Translations under genes and position numbers: made by a program | In this document: positions 7,352-15,604 of the stretch, in pieces | Position numbering within the stretch: the stretch's first letter is position 1 | Layout of the letters: each line of letters begins with the position of its first letter | Source: Streptomyces sp. NBC_00457 | GTDB taxonomy: Bacteria > Actinomycetota > Actinomycetes > Streptomycetales > Streptomycetaceae | DNA: 64,000 nucleotides | Direction of reading: 5' to 3' | Assembly (NCBI RefSeq): GCF_036014015.1 | Contig: NZ_CP107905.1 | Coordinates: 7,378,001 to 7,442,000, forward strand | Notes under the pieces: model-generated | Told to the model about the DNA's origin: nothing | Databases searched by the model: none | The model's input: the letters and a program-made list of their open reading frames with translations, nothing else

Positions 7352-8605
7352 GTGCCGAACGCAACACGCAACACCACATGGGCACGGGGACAGTACAGCG
7401 ACCAGATGCTGCGCCTGCTGCGCCAGTTCGGCCCGCTGACACGGAGCGAGCTGGGGGAGCTGTCCGGACTGTCGCGCACCACGCTGTACGAGGTCGTCAG
7501 CAGGCTCGTGGACAGTGGCCAGGTGATCGCCGCGGTGCCGGACAGCACTCCGCGCAGGCGGGGGCGCCCGGCGGAGAAGCTGGTTCTGAACCCGGAGGCC
7601 GGCCGAGTGCTCGGGATCGACTTCGGGCGGCGGACGGTTCGCGTGGTGGCGGTGGTGGGGGACCGCGAGGACTTGCGGCGTGACCACTTGGAGCGCCGTG
7701 ACCTGGCGCACCACTCCCTGGGGCACGACGCCATCAGTACGGCGTGTGAAGCGCATTCCCCCACGGCCCCGTGGCCGTACCGCATCGCCATCGCACGTCG
7801 ACTCGCCGGCACCCTGACCGGTGGACCACTGCGACTCGACGCCCTGAACGGTGTGGGAGTCGCGGTGACGGGCCCGGCAACCGACTCGCCCGCCGCGCTC
7901 GACCAGCGCGCGATGGCGGTGATGATGGGCCGGAGCTTCGGCACCCGGGTGCGGTTCGACCACGCCGCGCGGCTCGCGGCCCTGGCCGAGACGGTCTGGG
8001 GCGCGGCCCAGGGACAGCGAGACGTGCTCTACCTGGAACTCTCGGACCCTGTCGGTGGGGCGCTGGTGAGCGGTGGCGTGCTGCACCGTGGCGCGCACGG
8101 CCGGTCCGGGGAGTTCGGGCACATCACCGCAGAGCCCGGAGGCGCGCAGTGCCCCTGCGGTGGCCAGGGGTGTCTGCAGACCGTCGCGTCGACCACGGCC
8201 ATGCTGAACGCGTACCGACCCGGGGCGGACTTAACGGACCTGGTGGCCGCGTTGGGTTCCGGAGATCCGGCCGCCCACGCGGTGCTACGGCGGGCAGGCA
8301 CCCATGTGGGAAGGGTGCTGGCCGGTCTGGTCAACGCGCTCGAACCTGGCATGGTCGTCGTGGGCGGTGAACTCGTCACCGCCGGTCCGACCCTGATGGA
8401 GTCGGTGCGGCGCGAATTGCTGGCAAACGTCGTGCGGTGCGGCTCGCGGCCGTCGTTGCTCGTCCGGCCCGCGGAGTTGGGCGACCACGCCGCCGCCCTC
8501 GGGGCCGCGTCACTCCTGCGGCAGCCCGGCAGGGCTCCTTCGCATTCCGTCGGAAAGGGCCTTGGTGCGGCGGTCAGGATGTCGGGCGGCCTGCGCGCGA
8601 ATTAA
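7352..8605 (+). CDS. ROK-family transcriptional regulator (NagC/XylR type)
   Basis: 417 residues from GTG 7352, which sits after a strong G-rich ribosome site; an open frame continues upstream into the preceding gene but without similarity. N-terminal winged helix (SDQMLRLLRQFGPLTRSELGELSGLSRTTLYEVVSRLVDSG), RRRGRPAEKL linker, then a ROK sugar-kinase-like domain with LGIDFG, GVAVTGP, the zinc motif CPCGGQGCLQ and VVVGGEL. These proteins repress sugar-utilisation genes and sense the sugar or sugar phosphate. Context (chitinase, glucanase) suggests control of polysaccharide use, but the target is unknown. Confidence 0.9.
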   Translation: MPNATRNTTWARGQYSDQMLRLLRQFGPLTRSELGELSGLSRTTLYEVVSRLVDSGQVIAAVPDSTPRRRGRPAEKLVLNPEAGRVLGIDFGRRTVRVVAVVGDREDLRRDHLERRDLAHHSLGHDAISTACEAHSPTAPWPYRIAIARRLAGTLTGGPLRLDALNGVGVAVTGPATDSPAALDQRAMAVMMGRSFGTRVRFDHAARLAALAETVWGAAQGQRDVLYLELSDPVGGALVSGGVLHRGAHGRSGEFGHITAEPGGAQCPCGGQGCLQTVASTTAMLNAYRPGADLTDLVAALGSGDPAAHAVLRRAGTHVGRVLAGLVNALEPGMVVVGGELVTAGPTLMESVRRELLANVVRCGSRPSLLVRPAELGDHAAALGAASLLRQPGRAPSHSVGKGLGAAVRMSGGLRAN

Positions 8606-8634
8606 AGGCCGGCAGAACCGGATTAAATTGACCG

Positions 8635-8650
8635 CATTCCATCTGGAATG
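8635..8650. promoter_or_regulatory. Palindrome CATTCCAtcTGGAATG upstream of CAP gene
   Basis: Perfect 7-bp arms separated by two bases, in an AT-richer leader about 90 bases before the CAP-domain gene. It has the form of a regulator operator; no regulator is assigned. Confidence 0.45.
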
Positions 8651-8738
8651 GAAAGCTCAAATGAGTCGAATCGGCGCTCGGCTCGCGCCATTTGGGCTGC
8701 TCATCACCCGAAATTCCGACCAGATGGGAACGGAAAGA

Positions 8739-9236
8739 ATGCGCATACCCAGGTACCTCGCCATGGTATTGACGGTCACCGCGGCCACCACCGCGTTGTC
8801 GGCCACCTCCGCCGCCTCGGCATCGGCGACACCGTCCGCCGAATCATTGCGAGCCGGCGTGCTCAAGCTGACGAACGCCGAACGGGTCAAGGCCGGTTGC
8901 CCCAAGCTGAAGAAGAACCCCGCGCTCGCCAAGGCCGCCCAGCGGCACTCCGCAGACATGGCCAGGCACAACTTCGTCGGCCATGACGGCTCCAACGGCA
9001 GCACGATGGTGACCAGGGCCAGGGCGGCGGGCTACACGGGCTTCAGTGCGCTGGCGGAGAACGTCGCCGCGGGTGACAAGAGCGCCGCTGCGGTCGTCAA
9101 GGGCTGGATGAGGTCCCCGGGGCATCGGGCCAACATTCTCAACTGCTCGCTCAAGCACCTGGGCGTCGGCTACGTGAAGAAGCCCGGTACCGCGCACGGG
9201 ACCTACTGGACGCAGGACTTCGGCGCCAAGTTCTGA
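8739..9236 (+). CDS. Secreted CAP-domain (SCP/PR-1-like) protein
   Basis: 165 residues from ATG 8739, chosen because it gives a signal peptide (RIPRYLAMVLTVTAATTALSATSAASASA) and follows GGAACGGAAAG; in-frame ATGs at 8724 and 8661 would add a polar extension. The mature part is one CAP domain: LKLTNAERVKAGCPKLKKNPALAKAAQRHSADMARHNFVGHDG, GYTGFSALAENVAAG and WMRSPGHRANILNC, with the conserved His/Glu cluster. Two cysteines may form a disulfide. Bacterial CAP proteins are extracellular, often in spore or envelope contexts; biochemical role is unclear. It is followed after 18 bases by the glucanase gene. Confidence 0.88.
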   Translation: MRIPRYLAMVLTVTAATTALSATSAASASATPSAESLRAGVLKLTNAERVKAGCPKLKKNPALAKAAQRHSADMARHNFVGHDGSNGSTMVTRARAAGYTGFSALAENVAAGDKSAAAVVKGWMRSPGHRANILNCSLKHLGVGYVKKPGTAHGTYWTQDFGAKF

Positions 9237-9254
9237 CACGGGAGCGTGAAAGCC

Positions 9255-10085
9255 ATGCGGAAGCTGCGCCTACTCGTGGTGCTGCTGGCCGTCCTGACCA
9301 TGCTCACCTCCACCGGGAGCAGTCAGGCCGACGCGAGCGCATCCGCCGTCGCGGTGAAGAAGAAGGGCATCAGCGCCTGGAAATTCAACGGGGTGACCGG
9401 GGCGATGGCCGACGCGAAGGTCGGCTGGTTCTACACCTGGGCCTCGGACAAGCAGAAGATCAAGCCCCCGCCGGGCGTCGAGTTCGTGCCCATGATCTGG
9501 GGCCGCGACTTCGTGACCGACGCTCATCTCAAACGGGCCAGGGCACAGGGCAAGAACCTCCTCGGATTCAATGAACCCGACCGGGCGGACCAGGCGAAGA
9601 TGTCCGTGCAGGAGGCGCTCGATCTGTGGCCCCGGCTGCAGTCGACCGGAATGCGCCTCGGAGCACCCGCGGTGGCCACCGGCGGTGACCTGGCCGGCGG
9701 CTGGCTCGACCGCTTCATGAAAGGCGCCGCGGCCCGCGGATACCGTGTCGACTTCATTCCCCTGCACTGGTACGGCTCGGACTTCAACGCCCAAGCCTCG
9801 ACCGGCCACTTGAAGAACTACCTCCGTGCCGTGCACCAGCGCTACAAGAAGCCCATCTGGCTGACCGAATACGCGCTGATCGACTTCTCCACCGGTACGC
9901 CGAAGTATCCAACCAAGGCGCGGCAGGCCGCCTTCGTGAAGAAATCGACCGCCATGCTGGAAAAACTACCGTACGTCAAGCGGTACGCGTGGTTCACGCT
10001 TTCCACGCAGCGCGGCCATGGCACCGGCCTCTACAACGGTGCGAATGCTAACCGCGTGGGTGCCGCCTACCGCGCTGCGCGGTAA
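9255..10085 (+). CDS. Secreted GH128-like beta-1,3-glucanase (Asl1 type)
   Basis: 276 residues from ATG 9255; GGGAG (9240-9244) fits this start, while GTG 9246 lies too close to it. Signal peptide RKLRLLVVLLAVLTMLTSTGSSQADA. The domain matches the glycosyl hydrolase catalytic core of alkali-sensitive linkage protein 1: KGISAWKF, GWFYTWASDK, FVPMIWG, LLGFNEPD with the proposed acid/base Glu, PLHWYG and IWLTEYAL with the second Glu, then YAWFTLS. Predicted to cleave beta-1,3-glucans outside the cell. Probably co-transcribed with the CAP gene. Confidence 0.85.
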   Translation: MRKLRLLVVLLAVLTMLTSTGSSQADASASAVAVKKKGISAWKFNGVTGAMADAKVGWFYTWASDKQKIKPPPGVEFVPMIWGRDFVTDAHLKRARAQGKNLLGFNEPDRADQAKMSVQEALDLWPRLQSTGMRLGAPAVATGGDLAGGWLDRFMKGAAARGYRVDFIPLHWYGSDFNAQASTGHLKNYLRAVHQRYKKPIWLTEYALIDFSTGTPKYPTKARQAAFVKKSTAMLEKLPYVKRYAWFTLSTQRGHGTGLYNGANANRVGAAYRAAR

Positions 10086-10140
10086 CGAGCTTCCCCTCTT
10101 CTCTTCGATCCCCTCTTCCCTTTTTAGGAAAGGACGCGAA

Positions 10141-10794
10141 ATGCGCAATCGTCAGCCCAAGGGGCGTGTCCTGGCGGTATTGACCGCCACTGCCTCTCTC
10201 GCCGTGATGGCGGGCGCCGGCTCATCCGCCTACGCCGACTCGGAGGCGGCGGCGCAGATCCCCTGCGCCAAGTACCTCCAGAAGAAGCACACTTATCGAA
10301 CGGACCCCGCGGGCCCCTCCTTGCAGACCTACAGGACGGACAAGCTGGGCAGGCCGGCCAACGCCGGTATCCGGGTCGGGGGTGTCGATCGGGACCCGAA
10401 GCCCAGTGCGTGCGAGACCACCGTGGGTGAGTGGGGCGGTCCCGGGCACGTCGGCGCGCGGCTGATTCCGGCCGGCGTCAGAGGTGCGGGCCACCGCGCC
10501 AACGTCGTCCCGGTCACCAAGTCGGCCGACAGGATCCTGAAGTCCGTGGAGCGCAAGACCCTGCAGTGCAACACGAGCTACAAGATCGTCAACCTCGGGG
10601 TCGCCGCGTACTACAAGAAGAACGACAACGGAGTTGTTCCGTCCAGGTTCAGCCTCGTACTCGAGGTGAAGAACCGCAACATCGAATTCGGCAGGAACGT
10701 GTTCCTGCCGTTCGACAACAAGGAGTACACCAAGGCCGGCGAGCGAAAGCTGGTGGACTCCTTCGCGGACCAGGTGAAGGCGATGGGCTGCTAG
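10141..10794 (+). CDS. Secreted DNA/RNA non-specific endonuclease-like protein
   Basis: 217 residues from ATG 10141 with AGGAAAGGA upstream; signal peptide to about residue 33. The remainder resembles the EssD-like/Endonuclea_NS_2 fold: TYRTDKLGRPANA, then GPGHVGARLIPAGVRGAGHRANVVPVTKSADRILKSVERK corresponds to the GHLI-GGSG-NLVP-N-E pattern of those nucleases, keeping the His and the Asn of RANVVP. Four cysteines suggest a disulfide-stabilised secreted protein. It could be an extracellular nuclease or a toxin-like relative; activity is not certain because the usual DGGH/DRGH triplet is GPGH. Its TAG stop was the landing site of the IS630 element. Confidence 0.55.
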   Translation: MRNRQPKGRVLAVLTATASLAVMAGAGSSAYADSEAAAQIPCAKYLQKKHTYRTDPAGPSLQTYRTDKLGRPANAGIRVGGVDRDPKPSACETTVGEWGGPGHVGARLIPAGVRGAGHRANVVPVTKSADRILKSVERKTLQCNTSYKIVNLGVAAYYKKNDNGVVPSRFSLVLEVKNRNIEFGRNVFLPFDNKEYTKAGERKLVDSFADQVKAMGC

Positions 10795-11930
10795 TGTCCT
10801 GCGCCAGAGATCCGTCGGCAGAGGCGGGCGAGGGAGTCGAGGATCTCTTCGGCGGTCTTGGTCCAGATGAACGGTTTAGGGTCTTCGTTCCAGTCCTTGA
10901 CCCAGGCGCGGATGTCGGCCTCGAGGGCTTGGATGTTCTTGTGTGCGCCGCGGCGGATCATCTGGTGCGCGAGGTAGCCGAACCACCGCTCGACCTGGTT
11001 GATCCAGGAGGAGCCGGTCGGGGTGAAGTGCAGCTCGAAGCGCGGGTGTCTCGCCAGCCAGGCCTTGATCGCTGGAGTCTTGTGGGTGCCGTAGTTGTCC
11101 ACGATCAGGTGGACCTGCAGCTGTGCGGGCACCTCCTTGTCGATCCGGATCAGGAACTTCTTGAACTCCGCAGCCCGGTGCCGACGGTGCAGGGCGGTGA
11201 TGACTTCACCGGTGGCGACGTCGAAGGCAGCGAAGAGGGTGGTCAGCCCGTTGCGCACGTAGTCATGGGTGCGCCGCTCGGGCATGCCCGGCATTATCGG
11301 CAGCACCGGCTGGGACCGGTCCAGGGCCTGGATCTGCGACTTCTCGTCCACCGAGAGCACCACCGCCCCCTCGGGCGGGTTGAAGTACAGGCCCACGACG
11401 TCGTAGACCTTCTCCACGAACAACGGGTCGGTCGACAACTTGAAGGTGTCCGCCAGATGCGGCTTGAGCTGGAACTGCCGCCAGATCCGGCCGACCGTGG
11501 ACTTCGACAGGCCGCTGTGTTGCGCCATCGATTTCCGCGACCAGTGGGTGGCGTTCTTGGGCAGTTGTTCCAGCGTGGTGACCACGACGGCTTCCACCTG
11601 ATCGACGCTGATGGTGGGCGGCCGGCCCGGTCGGGGCTCGTCGACCAGTCCGTCCAGCCGCTGGGTGAGGAAGCGCCGCCGCCACTTGCGGACCGTGTCC
11701 GCGGCCACCCGCAACTCGCGGGCGACCGCGACAATCGGCGGTACTTCCGGCCCCGCGCACGCCAGCACGATCCGCGCTCGCAGGGCCAGGGCCTGGGCCG
11801 ATGTTGCCCGACGCGTCCACCGCTCCAACACCGCCCGCTCGTCATCAGACAGCAGCAACGGCTGCAGCTTCGGGCCCCGACGAGGAACTGACGCACCAGC
11901 AGTAGAAGTCACACACCAACTAACGATCAA
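10791..11930 (-). CDS. IS630-family transposase
   Basis: 379 residues, full length. N-terminal helix-turn-helix region (RATSAQALALRARIVLACAGPEVPPIVAVARELRVAADTVRKWRRRF), a second HTH_Tnp_ISL3/HTH_32-like segment, and a DDE catalytic domain with Asp in VVLSVDEKSQ, Asp in HLIVDNYGTHKT and Glu in WINQVERWFGYL. The stop codon TAG (10793-10791) is partly built from the target TA and the flanking host C, and overlaps the TAG of the convergent nuclease-like gene in the tetranucleotide CTAG. No internal stop or frameshift, so the element is potentially active. Confidence 0.95.
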   Translation of the reverse strand: MIVSWCVTSTAGASVPRRGPKLQPLLLSDDERAVLERWTRRATSAQALALRARIVLACAGPEVPPIVAVARELRVAADTVRKWRRRFLTQRLDGLVDEPRPGRPPTISVDQVEAVVVTTLEQLPKNATHWSRKSMAQHSGLSKSTVGRIWRQFQLKPHLADTFKLSTDPLFVEKVYDVVGLYFNPPEGAVVLSVDEKSQIQALDRSQPVLPIMPGMPERRTHDYVRNGLTTLFAAFDVATGEVITALHRRHRAAEFKKFLIRIDKEVPAQLQVHLIVDNYGTHKTPAIKAWLARHPRFELHFTPTGSSWINQVERWFGYLAHQMIRRGAHKNIQALEADIRAWVKDWNEDPKPFIWTKTAEEILDSLARLCRRISGAGH

Positions 11931-11949
11931 CTACTGGCGCAGGACACTA
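10792..11949. mobile_element. IS630-type insertion sequence, complete
   Basis: Terminal inverted repeats of 17 bases, CTAGTGTCCTGCGCCAG at 10791-10807 and its complement at 11934-11950, bracket one transposase gene. The TA at 10792-10793 and 11948-11949 is the expected duplicated TA target of the IS630/Tc1 group. Removing the element restores GGCTGC-TAG-CACGGC, so the insertion lies inside the stop codon of the upstream gene yet leaves a TAG in place. Confidence 0.92.
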
Positions 11950-12040
11950 GCACGGCGGCCGTAGTCACACCCGGACGGCGAATCCGTCGGGGTACTCGAC
12001 GGCGGAGCCGGCCTCCCAGGGGGTCGGCCCTCGCCGTCGC

Positions 12041-12163
12041 GGTACGCGGCGGGCGGTGTTGGCCCTGGTCGCCACCGGGCTGACCAACGACGAGATCGCC
12101 GAGCACCTCTTCATCACCCCCTTCACGGTCAAGACCGGCATCGCCTCCATCGGTCCCTCATAA
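12041..12163 (+). pseudogene. LuxR-type helix-turn-helix C-terminal fragment
   Basis: Reads RRAVLALVATGLTNDEIAEHLFITPFTVKTGIASIGPS then TAA (12161-12163). This is the LuxR/NarL recognition region (VLALVA-GLTNDEIAEHL-TVKT) without its receiver domain; the usual KTHV-RIL-KL ending is degraded. It lies just right of the IS element and is a remnant. Confidence 0.65.
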
Positions 12164-12307
12164 CGGGGGAGATGTGACCCCTACGGGGTCGGCGCCGCAC
12201 GCAGGTCGTCGTCGCCTACTGCCTACCGCTCCCTGCGAAGGGCTGAGCGGCTCGCTCGTCTCTCCACTCGTCGGTCGGAGGGCATCGTAGAAACGTGATC
12301 CGGTGAT

Positions 12308-12963
12308 TCAGTACGCGCACGTGCGGTCGATCGGCGGCCCGGGGCTGACGAGTCCGCTCTCGTAGGCGGTGGTGACGAGGTGGGCGCGGGAGGAAGCGCC
12401 GAGCTTCCGCAGGATCCGGTTCACGTGGGACTTGACCGTGAGAGGGCTGATGCCCAGCAGGCGTGCCAGCGTGCTGTTGTCGGGCTGGGTCGCGACCAGG
12501 GCGAGTACCTGCCGTTCCCTGCGGAGAGTTGATCGAGTGTAGGACTGGGAGGGGTGGCGGAGATCCTCGTGACCGTGGATGGCGAGGAGATGACCGTCCC
12601 GCCCCGGCTGATCAGGTCGAGAGCCACCACGAAGGCAGCGGCTTCCATCTGCTGGCCGAGGATGCCGGTGACGCCGACGCGCAGGAGCGAACCGGCCTTC
12701 TCGGCGGGTGTCTCACCGATGATGGCAAGCGTGGTCCGGGTTGCGGCTCGGCGCAGGGACGGCAGTGTCGTGGTCCGCGGGGAAGAAGCCATGGCCATGG
12801 CGTCGATGAGGAGTATGTCCGGCCTCAGGGAAGGCAGTTGGGCCAGAGCACTGGCGAGGTCGGGGATCTGCGCCTGAACGGTCAGGAGGGTGGAGTCCTC
12901 GATGACGCGCGCGTGGGCCCCGCGTAGGAGAGCAGGCCCGCCCGTCAGGAGTACCCGGTGCAT
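12308..12963 (-). pseudogene. LuxR/NarL-type regulator with one-base frameshift
   Basis: From ATG 12963 (preceded by GAAGGACGAACG) the frame gives an atypical receiver-like domain (HRVLLTGGPALLRGAHARVIED ... RPDILLIDAMAM) up to TLDQLSA. At about 12521 one base appears to be missing: the next frame continues correctly as RERQVLALVATQPDNSTLARLLGISPLTVKSHVNRILRKLGASSRAHLVTTAYESGLV and ends at TGA 12310-12308. In the zero frame the protein instead ends as 180 residues of nonsense sequence. A sequencing error is possible, but the neighbourhood is full of decayed genes. An intact copy would be an orphan regulator of 217 residues. Confidence 0.72.
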
Positions 12964-13064
12964 CGTTCGTCCTTCGGGTCGCCTGGAGGAGTGGGGGTTC
13001 GGGCGGTGGCGGTCCGCTCCTGGGTGGGCTCACGATGCGGTCGGCGCCGCGAGCCCATCGGATG

Positions 13065-13195
13065 GACTCAGGGTCGGGCAGCATCCGGCCCAGCCAGGCC
13101 GGCAGCCACCAGGCGCCTCGCCCGGCGAGGGCGAGCACCGCGGGTACGAGCGTCATCCGGACGGCGAAGGCGTCGATGGCCACGCCGTTGTGACA
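13065..13195 (-). pseudogene. MMPL transporter C-terminal fragment
   Basis: The minus strand reads GVAIDAFAVRMTLVPAVLALAGRGAWWLPAWLGRMLPDPE, the characteristic last transmembrane segment and tail of MMPL/RND lipid transporters. No further MMPL sequence is present on either side, so only about 40 codons of the gene remain. Confidence 0.6.
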
Positions 13196-13645
13196 GGCCC
13201 CACCGGATGGCCTGACCTGTGAGACCTCGCTGTGCAAGGCAGAGATCGCCGGCGCTGCCCCTCAGGACGAGCGAGCGACGCGATGTAGTGCCGCGCTCCT
13301 TCACCCGGGTCGTCGGAGAGCGCGTCTACGGCACCGTCGACGACGCCGAGCAGGGCGGCTCGGTCCGGATGCGGCAACCATGTCGCCACCGAGGCTCCTG
13401 CCGATCGGATCTGAGGAAGGAGCAGTCATGGGCCCCCGATGCCGTCCAGGCCATCGACCACAAGTGCGTCGCCACCGTGGGTGAGCCTCACGCTGAGCGC
13501 AACCGCGGGTGCGAGCTCGAAGACACCGGTCACGTCCTGGAGCGGGGCGAACGTGACGCAGGCGTCGACGCGGCGCCTCAGGAGTGCGTTCTCCGCCGCC
13601 GTTCACACCGAGAAGCGCGCCGGCTGGGCATGCGTCCGGCAGCTG
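13196..13645. other. Decayed intergenic stretch without a convincing gene
   Basis: Several short frames exist. On the minus strand around 13427-13600 one reads VDACVTFAPLQDVTGVFELAPAVALSVRLTHGGDALVVDG, which looks protein-like (balanced composition) but was not recognised and has no start or ribosome site in reach. The rest resembles no family I know. I read this as remnants between the MMPL fragment and the TetR gene. Confidence 0.4.
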
Positions 13646-14065
13646 TCAGCTCGCCGCTACGGACACCAGCTCCAGCCGACCGCCGGCCATGGCCACCACG
13701 GCGGACACGAAGGTCTGGAGGCAGGTGTGCTCGGCCTTCTCATCGGGATGAGAGAGGCGCTGCATCGTGAGCCCGTCGAACCCGGCGAGGAAGAACCGGG
13801 CGATCGTTTCCGCGGGCTGGGCCAGCTGCTGTCCGGTGGGCTCGGCCGCCTCGACCTGGGCGATCAGGTCCTGCGTGAGCTGCTCCATGACAGCGCGGTA
13901 CAGCCCTTCCTTCGTGCCGAAGGTGTAGCGCACCGTGGCCTGAGCCACCCCCAGCTCAGCGGCGATGGCACGAGTGCTTCCGGCCGCGACTTCTTCCCTC
14001 GTCATGAAGGTGATCGCCGCTTTGATCAGCTGAGGACGGCGCTCGGCCGCGGGACCGTGAGCCAT
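13646..14065 (-). CDS. TetR-family regulator, unusually short
   Basis: 139 residues against about 190-200 for the family. ATG 14065. The DNA-binding domain is intact: RPQLIKAAITFMTREEVAAGSTRAIAAELGVAQATVRYTFGTKEGLYRAVMEQL. The ligand-binding part is cut to about 85 residues and passes directly from AAEPTGQQLAQPAETIARFFLAGFDGLTMQRL to the tail, which suggests an internal deletion of about 50 residues rather than end truncation. It faces the flavin monooxygenase operon and may once have controlled it. Whether the shortened protein still binds a ligand is doubtful. Confidence 0.75.
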   Translation of the reverse strand: MAHGPAAERRPQLIKAAITFMTREEVAAGSTRAIAAELGVAQATVRYTFGTKEGLYRAVMEQLTQDLIAQVEAAEPTGQQLAQPAETIARFFLAGFDGLTMQRLSHPDEKAEHTCLQTFVSAVVAMAGGRLELVSVAAS

Positions 14066-14092
14066 GACCGCATCGTAGCGACCAAGTCCTAT

Positions 14093-14111
14093 GAACAAGT
14101 CGATCGAACAA
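14093..14111. promoter_or_regulatory. Direct repeat GAACAA in TetR/monooxygenase divergent region
   Basis: GAACAA at 14093-14098 and 14106-14111, separated by GTCGATC with the palindrome TCGATCGA between them, in the 190-base region between the divergent TetR and monooxygenase starts. Candidate operator only. Confidence 0.35.
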
Positions 14112-14257
14112 ATCAGGCGCTGTGCTGACGGAGGATGCTGCAGTGGCACGGCCGCTGAGGTCCTGTCTGTGGCCGCGTGGGTCAGTTCGCGCTGAACGGC
14201 GGGTGAATACGTTGCCTCCCACACCCGTGAAAAGCGGATGAACGAGGAGGCAGGCTC

Positions 14258-15604
14258 GTGAAGGAAAACCAGTTGGACACGTGTGTGATCGGGGCGGGAC
14301 CCGCCGGACTGGCGGTCGCGCGGGCTCTGGCGGAGCGGAATCTGCCGTACACACATCTTGAGCGGCACACCGGGCCCGGCGGAATCTGGGACATCGAGAA
14401 TCCCGGGAGCCCGATGTACGAGTCGGCCCATTTCATCTCCAGCAGGACCCTGTCGGGATTCGGCGGCTTCCCGATGCCTGGCCACTTCGCGGACTATCCG
14501 CCGCATCGGCAGATCCTGTCGTACCTGCGGTCCTTCGCCGATGCCTACGGGCTGACGGACCGGATCGAGTTCGGCGTCGAGGTCGCCGATGTCGAGAAGA
14601 ACGCGGACGGCACCTGGACGGTCACCCGGGCCGACGGGCGGGCAAGCGTGCACGGACAGGTCATCGTGTGCACGGGCTCGCAGTGGCACCCCAACACCCC
14701 CGAACTCCCCGGGGAGTTCAGCGGAGAGGTCCGGCACACCGTCGGTTACCGCAGCGCGGAGGAGCTGCGCGGAAAGCGGGTTCTGGTCGTGGGGGCGGGG
14801 AACTCCGGGTGCGACATCGCGTGCGACGCGGCCCGGACGGCGGACCACGCGGTGATCAGCATGCGGCGCGGGTACTGGTTCATCCCCAAGCACCTGTTCG
14901 GCCGGCCGGTGGACACTATCGCCAACAGCGGGCCGCATCTGCCGATGTGGCTGGCCCAGCGGGTCTTCGGCGCTCTCCTGCGGGTCATCAACGGCGATCC
15001 GACGCGCCTGGGGCTGCCGAAGCCGGACCACAAGCTGTTCGAGACCCACCCGGCCATCAACTCGATGCTGATCCACCACCTCCAGCACGGCGACATCACC
15101 GCCAAGCCCGGGATCGCCCGCACCGAGGGCAGGACCGTGCACTTCACCGACGGCACGAGCGACGACTTCGATCTCATCCTGCTGGCCACGGGCTACGTCC
15201 ACAAAGTGCCGGTAGCGCAGCAGTACTTCGGCGACGAGCAGCATCCCGACCTCTACCTGTCATCGTTCTCGCGCGAGCACCAGGGCCTGTTCGGCATCGG
15301 CTTCATCGAGACCAACTCCGGCGCGTACCAGCTCTTCGACACCCAGGCGCAGTTGATCGCCGGGTACATCCACGACGCGCGGCACCGGCTGCCGAACGCC
15401 GAGCGGTTCACCCGGAGGATCCGTGTCGACCGCCCGGACCTGACCGGCGGGCTGAAGTTCGTCGAGTCGCCCCGCCACACCGGTTACGTCGACAGCGCGG
15501 CCTTCGTGAAGTACCTGGGCAAGGTCGCGAGGGAGATGGGCTGGCGCACCGAGGGTCAGCCGCCGCCGGTACGGTCCCTGCGACGCGCGGAGGCCGCGGC
15601 ATGA
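14258..15604 (+). CDS. Flavin-containing monooxygenase
   Basis: 448 residues. N-terminal FAD-binding GxGxxG in CVIGAGPAGLAVARAL with E of LERHTGPGGIWD, a second Rossmann motif for NADPH in VLVVGAGNSGCDIACDAARTADH, and the ATGYVHKVP segment. Single-protein flavin monooxygenases of this type oxidise ketones (Baeyer-Villiger), amines, sulfur compounds or fatty-acid-like substrates. Start ATG-like GTG 14258 follows AACGAGGAGGCAGGCTC. The next gene overlaps by ATGA, making an operon with the SDR and aldehyde dehydrogenase; together with the AraC/VirS-like regulator downstream this resembles the mycobacterial mymA locus. Confidence 0.9.
   Translation: MKENQLDTCVIGAGPAGLAVARALAERNLPYTHLERHTGPGGIWDIENPGSPMYESAHFISSRTLSGFGGFPMPGHFADYPPHRQILSYLRSFADAYGLTDRIEFGVEVADVEKNADGTWTVTRADGRASVHGQVIVCTGSQWHPNTPELPGEFSGEVRHTVGYRSAEELRGKRVLVVGAGNSGCDIACDAARTADHAVISMRRGYWFIPKHLFGRPVDTIANSGPHLPMWLAQRVFGALLRVINGDPTRLGLPKPDHKLFETHPAINSMLIHHLQHGDITAKPGIARTEGRTVHFTDGTSDDFDLILLATGYVHKVPVAQQYFGDEQHPDLYLSSFSREHQGLFGIGFIETNSGAYQLFDTQAQLIAGYIHDARHRLPNAERFTRRIRVDRPDLTGGLKFVESPRHTGYVDSAAFVKYLGKVAREMGWRTEGQPPPVRSLRRAEAAA

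Noticed and set aside
8635..8738. Cyclic di-AMP (ydaO-type) riboswitch upstream of the CAP gene
   Set aside because: Such elements often precede cell-wall enzymes in Streptomyces, but the conserved core sequences were not found in this short leader.
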